A program made the translations under genes and the position numbers. Of a DNA stretch of 64,000 nucleotides, positions 58,332-64,000 are shown in pieces (the stretch's first letter is position 1; each line of letters starts with the position of its first letter). The DNA lies in assembly GCA_050084515.1 (NCBI GenBank), contig CM114272.1, positions 55,552,001 to 55,616,000 of the forward strand, in the 5' to 3' direction. Under the pieces are notes generated by a model, which did not search any database, was not told the DNA's origin, and saw only the letters and a program-made list of their open reading frames with translations. Source of the stretch: Blasia pusilla (taxonomy: Eukaryota > Marchantiophyta > Marchantiopsida > Blasiales).

Positions 58332-58744
58332 TCTCGATGTATAAGCGTGAGTTTATTTTATTTATGAATGGATCGACCCATGTTGTTGGAAAGATCGGTG
58401 TTTTGTGGTGTGTAGATCTGACCAACGATATGGATTATGTAGCAATATATATGCGCATGATAATTATCACATCTTAACTAGCCAACACGTAGAGTTTTAC
58501 TACGCTGATTACATAGAGGGTGAGATGGGTTGTTTGGGTGTAACTTTTTCTTGAGATGTCAGATGAAGTTGGAAAAAAGTTCATTGCATCGGGAACCTCA
58601 TTTTTGGAAAATTCCCTATTTTGGTCTTTGTCAATCATATGGTCCTTTGATTAAGTCAATGGTCACCCGGTAACCTGTGCAAGTAGGTTACCGTTTGGAG
58701 GTTATTTTCGGGAGAAGAGCCTTTTTTCGCTCTTCTCAAGGCTT
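58332..58744 (+). repeat. Terminal repeat of copy D (blocks B1 and part of A2)
   Basis: A G-rich tract (GTTAGGGGGGCGG) at 58316-58328 precedes block B (58332-58478, TGTGTGGTCTCGATG to GCGCATGATAATT). Block A follows, from ATCACATCTTAACT. It is cut at about 58744 by the start of another A block belonging to the copy C type. Confidence 0.65.
58669..58692. promoter_or_regulatory. GGTAACCT/AGGTTACC inverted repeat in the terminal repeat (copy D)
   Basis: Perfect 8-bp arms with an 8-base spacer, identical in layout to 48331-48354. Confidence 0.55.
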
Positions 58745-59540
58745 TGTGACAAATTTTGAGGATAGATCAGAGCGATCAAGTAGAGCGCCTTTGCAAGTAG
58801 AGGAGGACAGGCTCAGGAGGTCGAGGATGACCTGCTAAGGGTCTGGGAAACCTCAGAGAGTAGGTTTTCCCTTCATTTTGGCTCATTTGGAGCCATATAG
58901 AGAAACCTAGGGGGCGATTGGAGATATTTTGGTACTTCTTGTCTCGTTGTTTGAATGCCATGAGTAAGCATGGGATCGTGAGAGTTTGTGTGTATGTTTG
59001 TTGACAGCGATGTATGTTGTGTCGCGATGTGTATGCGCATGACAACTATCACGACTTTTTAGGATAGATGGGAGCGATTTGGTAGAGCGCCCTTACGAGT
59101 AGAGGAGGACATGCTCATGAGGTCGAGGATGACCTGCTGAGGTCCTGGGAAAACTTGAGAGAGCATGTTTCTCCTTTTTTTTGGCTCATTTGGAGCCATA
59201 TAGAGAAACCTATTATTTTGGGTTTCTATGTTTACTAGAGTTGATTTTCCACTTTGGAAAGTGGCCCTTGACCCGCTACAGCAGGTCAAGAGCCAAGGAG
59301 GTGACCTGCAAGGATAGGTTACCGAGGAGAGAGCTTGGGAGAGGGAAGGGGGGGGTATTCCTCAAGGAAAGAGAGCTTGAGAGCTCATTCTCTCTTTGTT
59401 GAAACTCTTGGCACGAGGCGGCGGAGCTTTGGTCCCTTGCCTTGTGAGTATAACCCAGCCTCTCATTAGGAGAGTGGGTTTGGTTTTACATTGGGAGAGA
59501 CATGTGAGAGCTATGGTGTTGAGAGATATTGGATCTTGAT
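58745..59540 (+). repeat. 5' terminal repeats of copy C with an extra partial A block
   Basis: A partial A block (58745-58908) is followed by a G-rich junction (CTAGGGGGCGA), block B (58919-59045) and a full A block (59046-59540). The G-rich junction looks like the purine tract that precedes a 3' repeat. This suggests a tandem pair of elements in which the first lost its internal part. Confidence 0.7.
59267..59323. promoter_or_regulatory. Two inverted repeats in the terminal repeat (copy C)
   Basis: CTTGACC...GGTCAAG at 59267-59290 has a TTGACC core in each arm. GGTGACCT...AGGTTACC at 59300-59323 has 8-base arms with one mismatch. Both also exist in copy A, and the second in copies D and E. 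Confidence 0.55.
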
Positions 59541-60970
59541 TTACAAAGAGAGAATGAGTGAGTAAGAGAGTTGCATGGAGAGCTTGCTGGTCACTCGATG
59601 GGTTTTCAGGTTGGGAATCGTATTCCTTGTCCACTGGTTCATGGGAGTGCTTACCGGAGCAAGAGCCGCTTACTTTTGATGTTTCTTTTGCCAATTTTTT
59701 GTGTGGAAGAGTGGCGTGCGGAAGCGCTGCCCAATTTTTTGATAGGAATAGAGTATGGGAATGGGTTGCCCTATGCCGGTGCTCTTGGGAGCATTGTGTA
59801 GCTGGCTGATTTGTATTTTCATAGGTTTACATTTTCGTTGAGATAAATCAACGCAGAAGCGCTGCCAAATTTTGCGTGGGAGAACGAGACGTTGGGTTGC
59901 ACAAAAACCCCCATCAATTTTTGGTGAAAAATCAAATGGAGAAACCAATTTGAAGAGGTCCTAGATTGGGAAGTGGTGTACGCTGCTAAAGAAACAATGC
60001 ACAATTTGGAGATTGGAGCACAAAGTTATGATCATTTTTGTTGGGCTGCCATGATCACCATTCCAAGGTGTGAGTGAAATTTCAATTTTTTTGGGTAGAA
60101 ATTCTTTCTTGAGAGGTAGAAGAAAATTCAGTTTACTTGGTGGATAGGACAAGTAAATCTTTGTCCCAGACCGCCGCAGTTGCATGTGATCGCGGCCAGC
60201 CGTTTGCATTTTTTGATTGATGGGGTCATAGCGTTCCCTCCCATTTGTTATGCCGTGACTTGTAGCCGCTCGAGGACGATCGAGTACCATGTCGTGATGC
60301 CTGTAGCCACAACGTGCCGCCCATGATTGCGCCGTGCCGCTTGTGGCCGCACCGCCCCATCTCGATCGCCAAGCCGCACCATCATTGAGGACTAGATTGT
60401 GTTTGTTGTTGAGGAGGGTATGCCTCTGAGTGATGCACCCCATTCTCGAGTGCCATGGCATGCCATTTATAGCCGTTCCGTGTCGCAAGTGCCGCACCAT
60501 ACCGCTGGACCCGCACCGCACATCGAGGAGATTTTATCATCCTAAGGACCAAGAGAGTATGACATGCTATTTGGAGGAGTTTATCTTCACGATAGAGTAG
60601 GGGTCGAGGTTTGCAGTTGCTGAGGAGTGGCATAGGTAGTTATTTAGGTTACCCATTGTGGTCTTTTGCCCTACACGTGTTAGGGATTTTAGGCTACTGG
60701 GCAATTCTTTGGGGATATTGGATTCTGTGCAGATGTTGAGGACATCATTGATGTATGGGTTTAGGGGATATAGAACTGTGTGGGATGTCCAAAGTTGAGG
60801 GTATGTCCTGTCGATGAGATGATAGGACGGCAGTTGATTGCCGCACCACGCCGCTTGTTGCCGCACAACACACATCTCAGTGAGAGAGTGTAGATTAAGT
60901 GATTACACGCAAGGTTGAGAGTGATCGAGAGAGAGGGGCAAGAGGATCATCATAGCGTCCTTTCAAGACT
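59541..60970 (+). other. 5' leader of copy C
   Basis: About 1.4 kb without a recognised domain before the gag ATG. Between about 60240 and 60870 a degenerate GCCGC-rich motif (TTGTAGCCGC, TTGTGGCCGC, TTGTTGCCGC with GCCGCACC) recurs. No clear tRNA primer-binding site was recognised next to the repeat. Confidence 0.45.
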
Positions 60971-62640
60971 TTGAGAGGCAAGGTGGTGGACTTGAGAGTA
61001 GCTCTAGAGGGTTTACCCAGAGTGCTGCAAGGTTTCGAGGGTCTCCACGTGAGAGACCACCTCGATCTCTTTTTGTGTCGTCTTCAGAAGAGTGTAGAGG
61101 AGTGTGTTAGTGATTCGCAACATACACTGAGTGGTCCTGCAAGTTGGGCATACGAGATGGACGATCGAGGTAGAGGACCGCGTAGGTTTTCGGGTGTTGT
61201 AGGCACGATAGATTTGCATGACTTCATTGCGGAGTTTAGGAGTTGGTGTGACTCACAACGAGCTAGGAACTCCTGAGAGTTCAACCGGTTTAGAGCATGG
61301 AATAGAATGTTCCAGCACCTAGAGGGGGCACCCATGGAAGATTACAATGAGTTCTCCCACAGATTTGCCTAAGAGATTGAGGCATGGTGACTCTACTATG
61401 ATCCACACTATGTGTCATGGACGGAGTCGTTCCCAGACGAGGAGGAGGAGTTAAGAGAGGCTACTTCTTCTTCCACAAGTGATGTTTTAGGAGGGATCAC
61501 TTGCACTGGAGCAGTTGCACCGTCCAGTTGGGTGCATCCTAAGTTCAACCTGTGGTTGAGTTCTTTGATGAGTTGCGGGCGAGCTACCAGGGGATACGGA
61601 TGGAGAAGTTGCGGAGCATGCACGACTTCTAGAGGCGTCCGAGTGAGAGTTTGAGTGAGGCTTACACTTGCTTGCGCCGCTTGATCAACGTCACTTATGG
61701 GGTGACAGAGGCTCAAGCTATCCAATCATGGTACGCAATGCTGGACTGGACCCTACGGACACGTGTGCGAGAGGGGATGTTTCTTATGAACACCTCCCCT
61801 ATGTTGAGAGATGTTTTTAGGACCGCCGAGAACATTGAGCGCAACATGGTGGAGGAGATTGTAGCCACCATGGGTTCTGGGCGAGAGCAGTTACGATTTC
61901 CTGCACCACCAGTGCACCAACGTGGATTCCGAGATAGGTATGTGGCACCACGAGCTTAGGGAGGATACCGAGAGGCCATGCCACACAGACGTGCGCCTTC
62001 ATATGCGGCTCAATAATAGCCACCTATGATTACTTGGTGGTCATGTGATGGAGCACATCATCAAGGCGATTGCACTCATCAGGGTCATGGTCGCGTGCCT
62101 CAATATGGAGGAGGAGATGGTGCTGCACCAAGAGGTTATTAGTGTGACTATTGTCAGAGGTACGGTCATACACGCACCAGGTGTTTCAGCTTGCACCATG
62201 AGTTACGTTCGGACCAAGGGCCAGAGAGGACACCAAAGCGAGTTGCCGGTTCGGGTGGGCCTAGAGGTCGTACACCAGGTGGTCCCGTTGGGGGACGAGG
62301 AGTTGGATTCGCCCGAGGGGATTGTGGAGTTTCCCATGGAGGAGGTAGAGTCCTACCATCTAAACGCGTCGAGGGACACGCCGGGCGTGAGGCTAGGATG
62401 GCTGCTCAGATACAGCAGTTGCAGCATCAGATTGACGCTATGGAATTGAGGTTACCTGATGCCAAATCCATGGCATCGACGTCTTATGGAGCCGCCAGAG
62501 ATATGGAGGATCTTGGTTGGATGTGTGGGGTTGCCGACATGTAGGCCGCCACATTTGTTATGACTGGAGCAGCCGTAGAGTTGGATCCATAACGAGGGGA
62601 AGCCACGAAACAGACCAAGCTTCCTCAGTCCTTCACGTTG
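60971..62640 (+). pseudogene. gag (copy C)
   Basis: The likely ATG is at 60971. A capsid-like DLHDFIAEFRSWCDSQR lies near 61213, then FNRFRAWNRMFQHLEGAPMEDY and, after breaks, SLSEAYTCLRRLINV and WTLRTRVREGMFLMNTSP with ERNMVEEIVATM (61650-61870). The nucleocapsid knuckle C-D-Y-C-x4-H-x4-C is at 62143-62184. A Gly/Arg-rich segment and a short coiled-coil-like stretch (AAQIQQLQHQIDAMELR near 62400) follow. Stops at 61274, 61370 and 61388 and a frame slip near 61550 disable it. Confidence 0.85.
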
Positions 62641-63129
62641 TCCGAGGCGATGAGGACCCCATCGATGGGTCTTGATCAGAGTTCCAGGAGAGTTAGTGAT
62701 ATTGTTGGTGTGCAGGCACGGAGGGCGATGGGAGAAGCAAGTGCGTCGACTCCTATTGCTGATGCTCGGGAGGGGCATGTGTCGAGCACGTTGTTGGGGG
62801 CGGCCACTGTTGTGTACCGCTTCTTTATTTTCTGCTTCCGATGTTATGACGTTGGGAGGTACGCCCACCAAGGTTTTTCAGCTGGCCGCTACACTATGTG
62901 AGCGTGGAGTTGGAGTTCTTGCATCACCAGAGGTGATTGCATAGGAGGTGAAGGACCTGCCCTTGGAGCTGATGCTCGGGCCGTGCACGTCAGTTTCATG
63001 GGAGGTTACGGCTTCTAGGATGGCGGAGATGCCCGTTAGACCCGCAATAGAGTGTGCCATGGCTTCTCCTCATGTTTTTTTGCTAGATAACCGGGGAGAA
63101 GTCTTCTAGTTGGTGAGCCAAGAGATAGA

Positions 63130-63480
63130 GCTTTTAGTCTGCAACCCGTCTTGTTGGATTTAGGAGCGCAACCCCTGATGTTGGAAAAAGCGGCATTTAG
63201 AGGTTTGGGCCCGACGAGGGCCGACGTGGAGCATTATCCATTCCGGATACATACATCCTTGGGTGGATCAAGTATCATACAGTATATCATCCGATAGGAG
63301 GTCGTGGTGAGGATTTTCCTGAGACATCCTATAGATGAGTCAATGGTGCGAGCCAAGGCAATAGTGACCGATGCAGACTCCTACGACGTCTTGGTTGGTG
63401 GAGCAGTGTTGTACCCGATGGGGTTTTCCCTGGATTATTGGGAGGTGTCAATTTCCTACAGACCAAGATGGCAGTCAAGT
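63130..63480 (+). pseudogene. Aspartic protease region of pol (copy C)
   Basis: QPVLLDLGAQPLML at about 63138-63182 is the active-site region. The usual DSG/DTG is DLG here, whereas copy B has DS and copy D has DSS. FRIHTSLGGS (63241-63270) and SYDVLVGGAVLYPMGFSLDYW (63381-63440, quoted in part) follow as in the other copies. The change at the second active-site position suggests loss of function. Confidence 0.75.
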
Positions 63481-63799
63481 GATGGGCGCCTTAGCTCATT
63501 ACCCATTGGATTCACATGTGCAGTGATGGAGCGCCGACCATGAGAGATGGCGACCTTAGCAGCATTTAGCAGCCGCACCACTTGGCCTAGTGATTTGATT
63601 GAGGGACATGTCCATGCAGAGGATACTCCCATTCTTGACATTTCTATGGAGAGGAGTGTTATGGTCGCCACATCAGTCCGTGGAGGAGAGGTGCCGCTTT
63701 GGGGCTCGACTAAGGAGCTTTGATGCTTAGACACTAAGCATGTGCACACCATGTGGAGCAAGACGTTTGCACCAGAGCGTGACGGGTCAGAGGAACCTG

Positions 63800-64000
63800 A
63801 GGTAGCCGAGAGTGCTATGATGATGCCCTTGGATACCGCACCCATTATGTGGCCCATCCTAGAGGAGGGTATTCGAATGTTGGATCTCTTTGGAGGGATC
63901 AACACTAGGTTAGTTGTTGTTTTGCAGGCAAGAGTACGCGTGCAGCAATATATACCTGTATGTGGAGATTGATGATGTTGCGAGGCGCGCTTCACTTCAC
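63800..64000 (+). pseudogene. C5-methyltransferase N-terminus of pol (copy C), motifs I and II
   Basis: LDTAPIMWPILEEGIRM leads into motif I LDLFGGINTRL (63880-63912). Then VRVQQYI is followed, after a one-base frame slip, by YVEIDDVARRASLH at the window end, which is motif II. Copy A carries the remaining motifs, so copies C and A together show the domain independently of copy B. Confidence 0.85.

Larger units (their letters stand above)
58745..64000 (+). mobile_element. Ty3/gypsy retrotransposon copy C, 3' part outside window
   Basis: Terminal repeats, a long leader, gag, protease and the first methyltransferase motifs are present in this order on the plus strand; the window ends inside the methyltransferase. 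The A block is close to that of copy A, so both belong to one subfamily. Frameshifts and stops occur in gag and pol. Confidence 0.9.

Noticed and set aside
59961-60521. Minus-strand open frame of 186 residues rich in His and Arg
   Set aside because: It lies in the repetitive GCCGC-rich leader of copy C, and the sense strand is the element's leader.

Overview
This is nuclear DNA of a land plant, most likely a bryophyte or another early-diverging lineage, although the species cannot be fixed from the sequence. It holds one intact spliced host gene in a GC-rich island, at about 29974-34301 on the minus strand. That gene is a seven-exon bHLH transcription factor of the LRL (LOTUS JAPONICUS ROOTHAIRLESS1-LIKE) / UNE12 subfamily. 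Almost everything else is decayed mobile DNA. I recognised no rRNA, tRNA or CRISPR array.

The main content is a family of Ty3/gypsy-type retrotransposons whose pol carries two unusual modules. One is a C5-cytosine DNA methyltransferase domain between protease and reverse transcriptase. The other is a PHD-type C4HC3 zinc finger at the extreme C-terminus, after the integrase. Three large copies cover the family: copy A (1-4979, plus, cut by the window start), copy B (8593-18302, minus, both ends present and flanked by a 4-bp duplication CCCT) and copy C (about 58919-64000, plus, cut by the window end). Five smaller remnants belong to the same family: G/H (5093-7790, minus, split by a CACTA insertion), E (47280-48830), F (49950-50265) and D (57365-58744). 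The order read across the copies is gag (CCHC knuckle) - protease - methyltransferase (motifs I, II, IV, VI, VIII, IX, X) - RT (YIDD) - RNase H - integrase (HHCC, DDE) - PHD finger. Every copy carries frameshifts and stops; several stops are TAG where the sister copy has CAG. A published precedent exists for DNA methyltransferases captured by retrotransposons in charophyte algae and dinoflagellates. The land-plant context, the PHD finger and the terminal-repeat layout seen here deserve attention.

The terminal repeats are odd. Copy B starts with a 368-bp block (A) and ends with block B, block A, block B, which is the split-direct-repeat order A1-internal-B1-A2-B2. Copies A and E end in the same B-A-B way and stop at the same point.

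Other content, left to right: a CACTA/Tnp2 transposase N-terminal half (5833-6816, minus); AT-rich unclassified repeats including a fresh 172-bp tandem duplication (19536-19891); a foldback/MITE-like family with CATGGTTGCA-type termini scattered at 21 kb, 46.7 kb, 53.8 kb and 55.5-57.3 kb; the 3' half of a non-LTR retroelement polyprotein (25475-27026, minus); the LRL gene; Helitron helicase fragments and hairpin termini (35.8-42.6 kb); a remnant of an ordinary chromovirus-like RT (50440-50790, minus); and an 87-bp-armed hairpin (52252-52441).
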